Below are positions 34,509 to 46,854 of a stretch of DNA of 64,000 nucleotides, piece by piece. A model generated the notes under the pieces. It did not search any database. It was not told where the DNA came from and saw nothing but the letters and a program-made list of their open reading frames with translations. The stretch is taken from assembly GCA_015039365.1 (NCBI GenBank), contig WION01000007.1:186001-250000 (forward strand), read 5' to 3'. Numbering within the stretch: position 1 is the stretch's first letter; each line of letters opens with the position of its first letter. This DNA comes from Amanita rubescens (lineage: Eukaryota; Basidiomycota; Agaricomycetes; Agaricales; Amanitaceae). The translations under genes and the position numbers were made by a program.

Positions 34509-35311
34509 ATGGTCCTAGTCAACAGCATTGAGCTTTTGCACGATTGTCTCGCCGACATCTCCCCCGTTCCTGTTCCAACTCAGGCGAATTACCTCGCAGT
34601 CGACATAGAGGGCGTAAATTTGTGCCGAAGAGGGCGCATCTGCATCGTGCAGCTGCAATCCAGTCTTAGTCAAGTTGTATGGTTAGTTGATGTGACGGTG
34701 CTAGGCGCCCAGGCGTTTGACGAGGTTGACAAAGAAGGAAGGAGTTTGCGTTCTATTTTGCAGAGACCAAATATACAAAAGGTCGGTCCACGCCCATTTC
34801 GCGTGCAGTTCACGTGGTCCCGACAAAGTTCGCTTTACAGTGGTTTTACGATGTGAGAAACGATTCTGATGCCTTGTATAATTTATACGGCGTCAGTCTC
34901 AACAACGTATACGACCTACAACTCCTCGAGTTGGCGAATCGGTTGTCCAGAGGCAAAAACGCGAGATTTTTGAACAGCCTCGAAAAGTCCGCAGAGGAAT
35001 ACCTCGTCATTGACCGCGATTGGCGAGCCGTCAAGGAGCAGGGCATATCGTTATTCGTTCCATCGAGGGGAGGTCATTATGAGATTTTAGAGAAGAGGCC
35101 ATTGGATTCGCGTCTAGTCGCATATTGTGAACAAGATGTGACGGTCCTTTTCAAACTAGCGAAGGCGTTGAGGAACCAAATGGGAATGAAGGGGAAGGAT
35201 TGGGAACTTCGGGTTTACGTTGGGTCTATATCCCGCGCTGCGCTTGCTTGGAACCCGAGGTACAGAGGCGATGCGAGTGGTCCAAGAAAGGCACTTGCGC
35301 CATGGTTATGA
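34509..35311 (+). CDS. DEDDy 3'-5' exonuclease (EXD1/Egalitarian-like)
   Basis: A 247-residue protein in two exons joined across intron 34782-34840. It is an RNase D-type DnaQ-fold exonuclease: the first Asp/Glu pair in YLAVDIEGVNLCRRGRI (D32, E34), a second Asp region in VSLNNVYDLQLLELA, and the last motif with Tyr and Asp in VAYCEQDVTVLFKLA. All four acidic residues and the tyrosine of the DEDDy class are present, so it should be active on RNA or DNA ends with two metal ions. It is single-domain and short, without HRDC or KH parts, close to the EXD1-like proteins common in basidiomycetes. Its substrate is unknown. Confidence 0.88.
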
Positions 35312-35592
35312 AACCGAATTAGCCGCATCGGCAGATTGTAATATGCAGTTAGTGTATGCATTTTGATCCGCATGTTATGATACTTTGCTGTAATATTTAT
35401 GGTTGCTGTATTGTAAAAAATTCCATTGCCATGAGTTTCGAAGGGGAGGCAAATTGGTTGACTTTGGCGTGGAATTTGTTAGCGGCATATCAAGTGATCG
35501 ACGTGACCCTTACGCGACTCGTGGCAGTTCCAATAAATTTACGATTGGGTAAGTCAACGGCCTTTTCTTCACCCCAACTTGTCACGTCAACC

Positions 35593-36074
35593 ATGTTGAA
35601 GCAGCGCTTTCAAACTATCATTAACCGACTGCGATGTGCGTTCAAGAAGAAGTCGGGGCTGTCAGGGTCCTGCACGGACGCATGCACAGAAGCGTCGACC
35701 GACTTTACACAAAGTGAACACGTAGAGAAGTCCGGTGATGTGACTCCGGCGGCTGGGTCGTCCTCGACCAAATCTAAATACTCTGGCGAGAGCATGCACG
35801 ATGTGTCTGCAGGGGAAAAAGAGCAAACCAGGTTGGGATCGTTGGAGTCAGGTATAGGGTCAGACGACCTGGTATCCAGGTTGTCTGAGTCGCCAACGGT
35901 GCCTCGAACCATACCCCAGCTGCCGACAATTGTGGTCGGAGAAGACCTCGAACCTCTTAACCTCGAGCCACGTAGAGATTCGGATCAACTGGTACGTTTG
36001 TTCTTCTGACGTTGTGAATATATTCTGATGAAATATAGCCTCGGGATGAGTTGAGCACCAACTATTCAGCCTGA
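35593..36074 (+). CDS. Small disordered Ser-rich hypothetical protein
   Basis: A 144-residue protein in two exons (35593-35991, 36039-36074). The N-terminus is basic (MLKQRFQTIINRLRCAFKKK), the rest rich in Ser, Thr, Glu and Asp with no fold signature. The intron has good sites (GTACGT, TATAG) and the exon after it ends at once in a stop. The frame is open upstream to 35356, so a longer N-terminus is possible (MSFEGEANWLTLAWN at 35431). No family recognised. Confidence 0.5.
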
Positions 36075-36345
36075 AGGATACTAGTATAATTGGGTTGCAT
36101 TTTTGGTCGTTGACGTGACAAAATATTTTTCACTCCTTGTTTTCTGGTCTGTTTACATTACTTATACGTGCCATACGGTTAATAGTACACATACACACTC
36201 GTTTAACATGATTTGTGGCGAATGATGCCGAGTGAGATAAAGAACATGATAAAGTAGCGCGAACCAATCAGGAGTCGGAAACGTAACGCCGACGCGATTT
36301 CACGTGACCTGACGCGTGCGCGTCACCTCTTACTTGCCGACTACG

Positions 36346-39300
36346 ATGACCTTCAATTTCGAGCTCCAGGACGAGCTCCAGGCTCTTGCCAATGGCCAAA
36401 ACTACGAAATACCAAACGAACGTGACCCAGAATCCGAAGATGTCGACAAACTGCTCGAAGGCGAGTCCCAATAGCGATAATGATAAAAATATTTTAACAC
36501 GAACGCGTCTCTAGGCGCAGTCGAGTCTGTGGCAGAGTCCAGCAATATGATCACGGATCCAGAGATATTCGACATTTATCGAAGCATCCTGAAACACGTG
36601 GACTCGGTCTCAGGCGTTGCAATGAGCAAAATCTTGGACTCCATTTCTTCTGGCCTAGCATCGGAATTAGAAGTCACGATGCGGGATGTTGATAATGCCG
36701 ACCAGCAATCCTATATGGCCCATAAACTTCCTCTAGAACTTTACGCATTCCTGCTGCATTGGTTTGTTTCCGCGGCAGAGAAAGTAAAACAGCCCGAGGG
36801 AGAAGATGCTCCTGCTGCGGCGAAGCCGAAGAAAGGAAGAGGGGGCAAAGCTGGGGGGAGATCCAAAGCGGCTGCGAACAGGAGAAAGGAGATATTTACG
36901 TGGATAGACCAGATTCCCGCCACGCTGGGTCTCATCAGCAAAGTCCTTCGCCTGAAAACGCAGCGGATATGGACGATGACGGCTGAACGGGATACATTTA
37001 TCAAGTACGCGACAGTTTTTTTTTTGCTGTGTTGTCCTGACGCGTTTCAATCAAAGCTGCTTGACGCGTGTCGCTCACAACATCTCTGAAAATGAGCAGT
37101 ATATGAAAGTTCAAGATATCAGAATGGGCGTGTATAAGGTCATTTGTCTTGCCGTAAAACATCATGGTCAAAGCGAAAGCATGGCGACGCAAATCATAAT
37201 CATGCAAAATCTGCAATTCTACGAACACTTATCTGAGCCTATGGCGGAATGTCTTACTTTCCTCACCAAGGAGTTCGACCACGCTCAACTGGGTGACGAA
37301 ATACTACGCGAAATTGCTGCGAAGGACTTCACTTCCGATAAGAAAGCAGCGCAAGACACCAAAGGACCACGTTCTATTGCGAGGTTCCTTGTAAAGTTTG
37401 CAGAGTTGTCACCACGGTCGGTTCTTAAACAGCTGAGTTTATTGTTGAATCAGCTCGACTCAGAGGTAAGCGAAAATCCTTTGCCGAATTCTGCCGTCGC
37501 TCAGTGGTTGCTTTAGTCATGGCCTATCCGAACTGCCCTAGTCGAGGTGGTGGGCTACTTGATTATCGAACTGGCGTCCTCTGACGCGTCCGAGGACCAA
37601 GATTCCCGGCAAACACAGAAACAGATATCGGATCTGTACGATCTCCTCATCGAGCGAATGTTGGACATGTCATCGTACGTTCGTACGAAAATCTTATCGG
37701 TATTCTCAAAGCTATGCGAAATCAAGGCCAAGTTCCCGAAACAACGATTGGAGGTGACCCGCGCGGCTGTTAGCGCTTTGGAGGACAAAGTCTCCACGGT
37801 TCGCAAAAATGCAGCAGCTCTGCTAGTTAAGCTGTTGGTAACGCATCCATATGGGCTTGTACATGGCGGAACATTGGCTTTAGAGAAATTTGAATCCGAG
37901 TACAAGGCTGTCAAGGAACAATTGAATAAGTTGGAAGGCGGAATTGGAAATGCTGTAGAGCGACAGGAAGGAGAGGATGACGAGGACGAGGACGAGGACG
38001 AGGAGCAAGCTGGTGGAGAAGATGACAACGAAAACGGGGCAAACGAGGAAGAGGAGCAAGATGACAATGATGGGGTGGATCAAGATCGTCCACCAAAACG
38101 GAAAAGAAAAAAGGCAAAGAAAAGGTTGATATATGCACTCTCGTCTTTCCCTTAAGCTGACTAAAATATGCACTTGCAGACCAAGGAAGCGGAGAGAGGA
38201 TGAAATGGACGTTGACGAGGAGAACGAAGAGAATTCTGACGTTGGCGGAGAGGATGAGGAACAAACGGACGAAGAAGAAGAAGGATCAGGTGACGCTATG
38301 GATGAGGACGGTGAAGAGAACGATGGAAGTCGTAGTCGGAAAAAGAAGGCTAAAGTTCAACGACGCAAATCCCAGCTTGACGTCGTCGCATTGTCCAACG
38401 AGCAGGCTGCGCTTGCAGCATTGGAAAGCACCCAGGTACTCCACCTCCGCCTTCGCAAGAAGTATTATGCCGAGGCCCTGAACTTCATACGCCAAATTCA
38501 CGGTGCGATGGATATCATTGCTCAGTTACTTGGCTCAAAGAATAAGCCGGAGGTGCTGGTAGCAATAGAGTTTTTCCGTGTCGCACACGAGTATCAATTT
38601 GACGCTGCCCAGGTAGGTGGTACGCACTCGGAACAACGCGAGATCTCATGAACGTCCTTTCTTACAGATAGGCATCAAGAAGATGTTGCATTTGATATGG
38701 CATAAAGATAACAATAGTTCTACGACCGAGGACGGTAACGAAATGAAGGGTATACGCGCGGAATTACTAGAGTGCTACAGGAGTCTCTATTTCGAACCTC
38801 TTCCCGACCCTGAGGTGGAGCCCAAAGCGCAAGTGAATCGCATTACAAAGAACATGATTGAGTTAGAGTTCCTTCAGGGAGAACCGTGCCTTTTGGCTAA
38901 CCAGTATCCACAGACTCACTTATGACGCAACACTAGCAGAGTTGACAAGTTTGGAAGAGATGATGCGTATATTGATGGATAAGAATCGTATTCATCACAA
39001 CGTGATTGGAAAACTGTGGCAGGTTTACAGTATGAGTATCCAGTCTGAGCTCGAGATGGTGGCTAACCAGCTTTTAGGCTCGAAAAAACCTTTACCAAAG
39101 GCCCAGCGTAGAGGAGCAATCATCATCCTTGGCATGCTTGCCCTTGGAAAGCGAAGTGTGTTGACAGACCACGTTGACGTCATGTTGAGGGTAGGATTAG
39201 GTAGTTGGGGTAAGGTGAGAAGACATACCTATTGAAGCGAGAAAACGGTCGCTAATTGTCCCACCAGGCGGATTTGGCGCTCGCCAGGTATACTTGCATT

Positions 39301-41358
39301 GCTCTTCAGCGGCTGAACGGGAGCGCCAAAAAAGTCAAAGGTACGACAATGCTCATAATGAATCGTTCAAACCTGACGAGTGGCCCAGGATCTCTCCTCG
39401 ATAAGACCTTACGAATTGAGATGGAGAATCAAATTTTCCGCAAGCTACAGGAAGCCGTTGAACATCCTTGTCGTTCACGAGAATGGTTTGGGCTGGCTGA
39501 ACAGGTTATCAATACAGTCTATGCTCTTGGCGAGCACCCCGATATCTTCTGTAATGAACTTATCAAGAAGCTCTCCGTTAGGGCTTTTGCCAGGCGTCAA
39601 AGAGCTGCTCCGGATTCGCAAGACAAAGAAACAGGTCTTGGAGAAGATCCAGACGCTATGAATGAGGATGAACCCGAGGTACCTTCACAAATGGAGAATA
39701 GCAAAGATTCAACGCAGAATTCCCCGTCTCCTGCTGACAAGGACTTGGGCGACGCGTTCGAACTCAGTCAATTGTTGTTCGTTGTTGGTCATGTTGCTAT
39801 CAAACACATCGTCTTTCTGGAATTGGTTGAGCGCGAACTTAAGAGACAGAAGGACGAGAGACGTGCGGGTAAGAGCTTGTTTACTGTTGAGTTTCGCATC
39901 CTTACGTTCATCGTCAGCCGAGAAACGAGCCGCACCAAATCAAGGAGCGAAGGACAAGGAAGCTGAAGAGCTTGATCAAGTGGTTGGTAACGCCGAAGAC
40001 GAAATAGGCGACCGGATATCCAGTATTAGAGAAACGGAATTGCTCTATGGACCAGACTCCCTGCTATCCGTCTATGGCCCGATGATCGTCCACATATGTG
40101 GAAGCCCTCATAAATTCAAGGTAAGCGTTCTTCTCGCATCACGATACGATACTGAATTATGGGTAGAATCGAACTCTGCGAGGGGCTGCCACAGTGTCTT
40201 TCAGCAAATTCCTGTGTGTTAGTTCTCAGTTTTGCGATCAACACCATAGGCTGTTGTTCAAGATCCTTGAGACGTCGAAGGATCCGCAAATTCGCAGCAA
40301 TATCGTCATCGCACTCGGGGATGTGGCCGTTTCATTCAGCACTATCATAGACGAAAACAGCAATGAGCTGTACAAGGGTCTTTCAGACAAGAATTTCGCA
40401 GTGAAGAAGAACACGTTGATGGTGCTGACACATCTGATATTGAACGGCATGATCAAGGTCAAGGGTCAGCTTGGCGAAATGGCTAAATGCTTGGAAGATG
40501 AAGAACCTCGGATCGCTGATTTGGCCAAGCTATTCTTCGAGGAGCTCTCAACAAAGGACAATGCCATTTATAACAACTTACCAGATGGTATGTGTTAGTA
40601 ATCATCGCGAAGATTACAAGTCCTCATCCATTCACAGTTATTAGCCATTTGTCAACTGGGGATCACGCCGTCGACGAAGAGGCGTTCAAAAGCACTCTGA
40701 AATACATCTTCAAATTCATCGAAAAGGTTCGAGACTCAAATAGCAACATTCGCGACCGCTGATTGCATTTTATGTAGGAGAAACAAGCTGAAGCAATCGT
40801 CGAGAAGCTTTGTCAACGGTTCCAACTCACAGAAGATCCCCGGCAATGGCGTGATATTGCTTTTTGTTTATCGTTATTGCCATATAAGTCAGAGAAATCC
40901 GTGAAGAAGTTGATCGAAGGAATACAATTCTATCGTGATAAGCTCCACGAGCCAGTTGTCTTCGAGCGTTTCACGGAAATTTTGACCAAGGTAGGACGCT
41001 CATACAATACGAGTCGGAAATTAAACGAATACCCTCAACAGGCGCGAGGCAACAAGAGTAAAGACAAGCCTGATTCGGAGCTTAACGAATTCGAACAGGC
41101 AAGCCTAATACCACACCAATGACATCTTTATATGCTAATGTTCCACTTAAAGATCCTCAATGAACACAAACGTCAAGGGGAAGAAGACCAAGCGCTCGAA
41201 AAGCGCGTTGAAGGCAAAAAAGCTGCAGCAAAGAAGCGGGCGTCACGACGCGGTAAGTGAACACCATGACACAATTCGGAACAAGTTTCTCATTTGTCTC
41301 TTTGATAGCACGCAGAAAGGTGCAACAAGAGCGAGCAGAATCAGATGAGGAGGCATAA
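36346..41358 (+). CDS. cnd1: Condensin complex subunit 1 (Cnd1/Ycs4/NCAPD2)
   Basis: A 1,411-residue HEAT-repeat subunit of condensin, which compacts mitotic chromosomes with the Smc2/Smc4 ATPases. Fifteen introns keep frame: 36461-36514, 37005-37056, 37466-37516, 38125-38179, 38613-38667, 38862-38913, 39215-39267, 39341-39388, 39869-39917, 40121-40166, 40588-40637, 40737 (by codon 40727)-40777, 40991-41041, 41099-41152 and 41253-41308. Evidence is the N-terminus FNFELQDELQALANG, HEAT parts (SSYVRTKILSVFSKLCEI, YVRTKIL), and the conserved late Cnd1 domain: FCDQHHRLLFKILETSKDP, IRSNIVIALGDVAVSFS and LMVLTHLILNGMIKVKGQLG. Two acidic runs with basic patches (about 37970-38345) probably form a disordered linker. 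The C-terminal tail is Lys/Arg-rich, as in other fungi. Introns 36461-36514 and 41099-41152 have GC donors. Confidence 0.95.
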
Positions 41359-41710
41359 TGTTTGTTTAATTAATCATGTTGTAAGATAGTATACGATAAT
41401 CTGCCCCGGCTCACGCAGTGATGCATGCAGGGGTTCATGAACGTTCAACGTTCAAGGTCAAGGTTAAATCTCTCACCTGTCGGATGCGTCCCTGACGTAA
41501 GGAATGCGACGATCTCATTGGATTTGAATAGTTCCAGTCGAAAAATCGCGACCGGAGACACGAAGTTCAGGCCGATTTGAATTTTCAGCAGGAAAGTTCC
41601 ACCAAGATTGATATCCCCCCCCCAAACCATATATGATTCCAGATTCCAATTGCCTACACACAACAATATAAATAAGGAACGAAAAATGTTCAAATCAACA
41701 ATTTGGGCAT

Positions 41711-44005
41711 CTACTCTACAACCTGCCTCACCCGCATCGGAAGCGCTGCACCTCGCTCCCCAGCCACTTTCGGGCGGGGTAGAATCGAGATGTGTTTGTC
41801 TAACACCGTTTCCGGCCCATTCACGAGCTCGAAAGAGAAGTTGCGGATGAGGACGGATAGAACAGACTACGGTGATATTCAATACGTCAAACCCGGGAAT
41901 AATAAAAAGGAAATTAGCATACCTTGAATTCGGCCAACGCGAATCCCCTTCCTAAGCATATCCTCGGCCCGTCCGAAAATGTCATCAGATGTCTATGACC
42001 ATGAATATCCTTTGGCACGTGCGGGTTCTCCTCGAGCCATCGCTCAGGAACAAATGATCGTGCATCGGGGCCCCATAACTTTTCATTGCAATTGGTGAAG
42101 ATGATAGGTGAATGCAGAACGGTTCCTTTAGGAATAACAAGAGAATCCAAGATTTGTCCTGATGTTGTTTCGATCGGGGCGCTCAATGGGATGACGTCGT
42201 CCTCTACGGCCTAGTACATACTTTGTTAACAGATAGCATTTACATTATATAGAGAAATTAGACATACCACGCGAATCAACTCCTCGGCTGGTGGATGGAA
42301 CCTCAATGTCTCGTGGACGACAGCATCGAGGTATGGTAAATCCGATGTCAATTGATCCCACGTCGGATCGCCTGTCGAAAATTCACGTCGTAGCTCTTCT
42401 CTTAACTTGCGTTGTATCTCTGGATTGCGGGCTAGCTCTACTAGCGCCCACTGACAGAATGTCAGAAAGACCGACGATACATGCGGGATAACCATGTTTA
42501 CGTACCGAGAGACTAACTGCGTAATCGACGTCAAATCACGTTGCAAGTGTCGAACAATATTGGGTTACTCACTAGATGTAGTTTCGTATCCTTCAAAACA
42601 TGTCAGGTTTTTACGCGACTCAAAACAGCGAATACGTCACCTGCAATTAATAGAAGGTTCTAGCGATGTGTCATGTCAGCCACGATCACGATCAAGGGAT
42701 CCGTTAGTTACATACAATCTAAATAATATCCGTTAATTTTATCGCTACGGATCAATGCTCGGGTGTATGCACCTGCGAAATAACTTCATCCGGTGTCAAC
42801 TTGAAATTGGCATCTTCAGACTGTCCTTTGACTGATTCACAACATCAACTATGAGCGCGGATAAATATATGCCTAAAACTCACGCAACAAACCAAGAATT
42901 GACCGGTCTTTAGAGTCGCTCTGCGAACCCTCCTTCAACTTTTCGGTGTTCCTGAGCAGCTTGAAAGCTATCGCAGATGTTGCCTCTTTCATTTGTTCCA
43001 TCATCCGCATTCTTCCCGTTGGAAGATATGTCATGATGGGGAATATCACGCAGACGAGGAGAAAAACAAGCCCGCCATTTCCTCTACTCTCGTTGAAGGA
43101 TTTAAACACTTTGACTATCGGAGATTCGTGGCCTTCGAGAGCTTTAAAGTCGTGCCCAAATCCACCAACACCGATCGAATCAAGTCTGTCAACTTCAGCT
43201 CAGAACGACATTGGAATTAAGAACGCGAAAGACAGACGTGATTTTATTCATCCTGTGGATAATGTATCAATACCACAGCGATCGTGAGGAAGGACTGCGC
43301 ACCATTGCTGCACATCAATTATGGCCTCGTCATTAGATTCAAATAATGTGTCCCAATTTGTTTTGACCTAGACGACTATCATTTATATAAGAACATTTGA
43401 TGCGAAGAAGTTGGGCTAGCCTTGTATACAGAATCATAAAAAACGCTGGTTACCATACGCAGTGCAGTGTTGCTGAAAGCGGGCGACAAAGCCCGTCGTA
43501 GCCTTGAAGCAGTTATACTCAACATTCACTCGTAGTTTTCATACAATCATACCTGCGGTGGTCTTCGCCGTCGACAGATAACATATTAGGCCCGGCCTAA
43601 CAAAACTGAGAAATTAACATTATAACTAGGCTCATCCCAACTTACGATCTTTTTCATAAACGTCTTTGAGAATGGCAATAACTGGTAGGTCAACGAATCC
43701 TTCGAATGTAGGTGCGCGATAGCTTTGGGATCGCATAGAATAATACTTCGGCCACCCATCATCGCAGGCACCTGGAACACGGGTCCGTATTCCTCTGTCC
43801 AAAGTCGATACATTTCTGCGCGGTCCTTCGATTGCAACACCTCGGGAAGCCGGCCCAAGAAGAAGTATTGGTTGGGTGGTCCTTTGAGCCTGGGCAGGCG
43901 AGAAGTTCTTCGTCGAATGATGATGAATCGGAGGAGCCTAACGGCGACATAGAGGAGGGGGAGGGAGATTAGAACGCCTAAAGGCCTTAGGGCAGACTTC
44001 AGCAT
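41711..44005 (-). CDS. Cytochrome P450 monooxygenase
   Basis: A membrane-anchored microsomal P450 with many introns. The N-terminus has a hydrophobic anchor (LGVLISLPLLYVAVRLLRFI) and a proline-rich hinge, then YFFLGRLPEVL. The next exon gives EDHRRLRRALSPAFSNTALR (helix C region), then GYETTSISLSWALVELARNP (I-helix, with Glu-Thr-Thr), AVVHETLRFHPPAEELIR (K-helix ExxR), SFVPERWLEENP, and the heme-binding loop FSDGPRICLGRGFALAEFK with its cysteine. Safe exons at the 3' end are 42268-42450, 41923-42210 and 41711-41866, and an 11-nt micro-exon at 42506-42516 is needed to read the I-helix correctly. The exon before the I-helix (about 42600-42760) could not be fully resolved. One intron (about 43378-43430) may have a GC donor. 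Substrate unknown; the style fits basidiomycete CYP5150-like or related secondary/xenobiotic enzymes. Confidence 0.88.
42506..42516 (-). other. Eleven-nucleotide micro-exon of the P450
   Basis: Between introns 42517-42572 and 42451-42505 lies TTAGTCTCTCG, flanked by GCAG before and GTACGT after. Including it restores frame and gives YETTS-ISLS-WALVEL, the normal P450 I-helix continuation; skipping it would break the frame. Confidence 0.8.
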
Positions 44006-44957
44006 GCTGGTAGGGATATCGATAGTAGGCTGGGGTACGTGCCTTTTTTAAGTGAAAAAGGGTGTGAGTAATAGAATACGCGTCCGATACAGAGTCACCA
44101 GCGGCCTACCAAGATGAAGCCAATGATTAATGAAGCATCACAAAGAGACTGCGCATGTAAAGATTAGGTTTGCGTCTACACGTCGAGAGTGGTAAGCATC
44201 ATAGAATTTCTCGCGCACGGCGCACGCCAATCCTAACGAATTTGGGCTCCATGGCCTGGTCTTGTAATACTGACTTTGATCTATACTCACCTGTGATGGC
44301 TCTTGACCCCCACTGCTTAGGCATTCTGAGGCGCAAGGTATCTGACGCACGTACTGACAGGCACAGTTCAATCATTGGGGATATGATCTGTTGCCAAGAG
44401 GCTGTACACCGCGGACTTGAACACAACGCCAAATACGGCATTGAACATACGAAAGATTGATCGCCAAAGCAGGATATCATGTTACAACTCAGCATCATCA
44501 ACTTCATCCTTGAACCATCACGTAACAGTCCGTACATGTGCTATGTATTCAATAGGAAGAGCTGCTGGGTTCACGCCCTCGACAGCTTCGCCGACGCATT
44601 TGACACATCAATGATCTTCATTTTCATCATCTTATGCACCTTTCCTACTACATCCAGCGTGCCATAGCATCATCGAATTGGGGCAGTTGTCGCCGCCGCC
44701 GTTTTTGATAGCGTCGGATCAGGTCAGTGGGGGCTAATGGGTCCCAGACCTGTTCTGGGTCCTCATTAACAGTAAGAATGCTCGAACGTTAGAGTTTTGT
44801 CGGCCAATGCGCCAAGTAACCAATCTACCTCGAGCTCATGCGTAGTAGTGTACAACATAAATAAACTTGGATCTTTACCATTTCCCTAGTACATGACGCT
44901 TTTTTAGATTCATGCGTCTTGTTGCACAAAAGGTTGACTCAACTATGTTGTACATGA
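44006..44957. other. Intergenic, no gene recognised
   Basis: Holds the P450 promoter side and the 3' flank of the F-box gene. Overlapping frames at 44138-44667 on both strands are without motifs. Confidence 0.4.
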
Positions 44958-46175
44958 CTAGTACCATGGGTCACCAGTGTAGATTTCCAACCCTCTGCTC
45001 CTGAGCTTATCGATTCGCTCCTGGTCACCGTCCTTTATATCAGCATCGCAGAGGTCAATCCGCTTCAGGGTTGCCTGTGGTGCCTGAAACGCGTGGTCTG
45101 AACCTCGTGTTTCAAAGCCGATCCTCGGCGTTGAATTATTGTATCGTGACTCTATTATGTCCATCACGAAAGCAACGTCAAGACTGTCTTTGAGGGATAG
45201 TTCCTGCAATCGAGGACCAAGGCGACCGGTAGCCAGCCCTTCCAGACTCTTCAATTTTGTGGTTTCGCCGTTGACGTAGAACAGGGAGAGGATATTCAAC
45301 TCTGGAAGCACGAGCGAGCCGAGTATCATATCGCAAAAGTCGCTTCGAACGAACTGGATGGAAAGCTGATTCAAGTGCGGAAGGAAGACGGGCTTGTTGT
45401 CTGGTCTCGATAAAGCATGACGGGATGCCTCCTTCAATTTCCACTCCCGGTTTAATGCGCATGTCAGCGTGTCTAACAGGAACACTTCAAGGAGCGGGCA
45501 GTGGCGCAGAATCTCCATACACGGGGCGGCAGAATGCACATCAGCCCGAATCTCTAAACTTCGCAACTGGCCCCACGATAGTGCGTGCACCATATCGTAG
45601 ACTTCCGGATTGACATCCGTCGTTAGGGACTTGAGCAAAGGAAATTCGTGGGCCGGAAAAAAAGGACGTTTGATGAAAGACTCCGAGTGGGCATAGCCTT
45701 GGAGTAGACGAAGCTCTTCGATATGGGAAAGATTATCAACGGGTATTTTGAAGAGCGAGGATAGTTGATCAAGCGGGATATACAACCCGAGTTTTTTGAA
45801 CCGATGCTTGTGAAGCAAGTTTTGCGTCGTGCTGAGGCGCATCCCCATGAGGGAGCCTAGGTCTAGGGATATCAGAGAGTCACCGGAGCGGGATAGCCAC
45901 TCGTCGATCTGGGAGGAGACTCTGAGGGCTTCGTCATAGTCTTCAAGTGGACCAACTGTCACCTCGTTCCACATCCATGGATTATCTAGCATGATTTCCC
46001 GCCAATAGCCGCAGACTTGCGATAGCGATAGCTGCATGGGGATGGCTCCGCGAAGGGGGAAGGAGACAGAGTCAACACAGGACGAGAATACTTCTCGGAA
46101 AATATCGACTGGGACGTTGTTCATCAACCATGATCCGTCGAGTGGCATGTTGGCTACCCTGAAGCTCGATGTCAA
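44958..46175 (-). CDS. F-box protein
   Basis: A 405-residue, single-exon F-box protein. The F-box is at about residues 17-70 (VPVDIFREVFSSCVDS, then SLSQVCGYWREIMLDNPWMW), followed by leucine-rich-like repeats (YDMVHALSWGQLRSLEIRAD, CPLLEVFLLDTLT, LPELNILSLFYVNGETTKLK, LGPRLQELSLKDS). F-box proteins like this are expected to bind Skp1 and present substrates to a cullin ubiquitin ligase. The family is hugely expanded in Agaricomycetes and individual targets are unknown. MTSS at 46175 is chosen as the start because it is the first ATG of the frame; the inner ATG of MPLDGSW is possible. Confidence 0.85.
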   Translation of the reverse strand: MTSSFRVANMPLDGSWLMNNVPVDIFREVFSSCVDSVSFPLRGAIPMQLSLSQVCGYWREIMLDNPWMWNEVTVGPLEDYDEALRVSSQIDEWLSRSGDSLISLDLGSLMGMRLSTTQNLLHKHRFKKLGLYIPLDQLSSLFKIPVDNLSHIEELRLLQGYAHSESFIKRPFFPAHEFPLLKSLTTDVNPEVYDMVHALSWGQLRSLEIRADVHSAAPCMEILRHCPLLEVFLLDTLTCALNREWKLKEASRHALSRPDNKPVFLPHLNQLSIQFVRSDFCDMILGSLVLPELNILSLFYVNGETTKLKSLEGLATGRLGPRLQELSLKDSLDVAFVMDIIESRYNNSTPRIGFETRGSDHAFQAPQATLKRIDLCDADIKDGDQERIDKLRSRGLEIYTGDPWY

Positions 46176-46854
46176 TTCGAGTTGGAAGCACTGGTATGTG
46201 ATGTCGACTCACGGTTACAAGCAGGATCGAAGACAACTGCAGGCTTGAATTAGATGCCTCTAGTGACTCCTTATATTCCTGCCATGCTGGTCCGCATAAC
46301 AACATCTTTGAGTGTTTCGCTTTCACTGCTTAACGTTAACAATGGAGGGGCTCACCGTCAAGCAATTATGCGCTTAAAGCGCTCTCCACAGCATTCAAGC
46401 TAAAATGTAAGTCCAACGAGTGGCCCACAATCGCAAGGCTCTGTAATCGCCTGCATTGAACAACAAAGCTCTCGGCACCGGGCCGTCGGCTCTCCCCGAT
46501 TTCCCACTCAGCGATTATCGATTGTGGCATCAGCGACCACCTTTGCTTCCATTCCCAGCTGGCCGCCATCACCAAAGAACTTTCGAATCGAACAAACAGT
46601 TAGAGTATCATCAACCAATCACGACTTGCTTTCCTTCTATGACTCGATCCATTGGTGTGGTGCAACACCCGACATAGCCGCACACTGTACTGCCTCCGTG
46701 GCAGAACCCTAGTATGTAGGTCCAACAAACCGAGCCGTGGAACTCCAAATTCGAGAAGAACGGACTCGGGAACTGTCGCACGAACACGGGATTAACACGA
46801 GTTTATTTCCTTAAATACCCTGTCAAAGTCGTTCTCTTTCTATTCGCGATTAAC
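46176..46854. other. Intergenic, divergent promoter region
   Basis: Separates the divergent F-box and membrane-protein genes. No coding or RNA feature is supported. A CT-rich tract just before 46855 may mark transcription start of the membrane protein. Confidence 0.4.

Noticed and set aside
37555..38067. A 170-codon minus-strand Ser-rich frame inside condensin
   Set aside because: It is the antisense shadow of the acidic Glu/Asp repeat coding region of condensin.
37970..38345. GAG/GAC-rich repetitive DNA, possibly a microsatellite of interest
   Set aside because: It encodes an acidic disordered linker, common in condensin and chromatin proteins.
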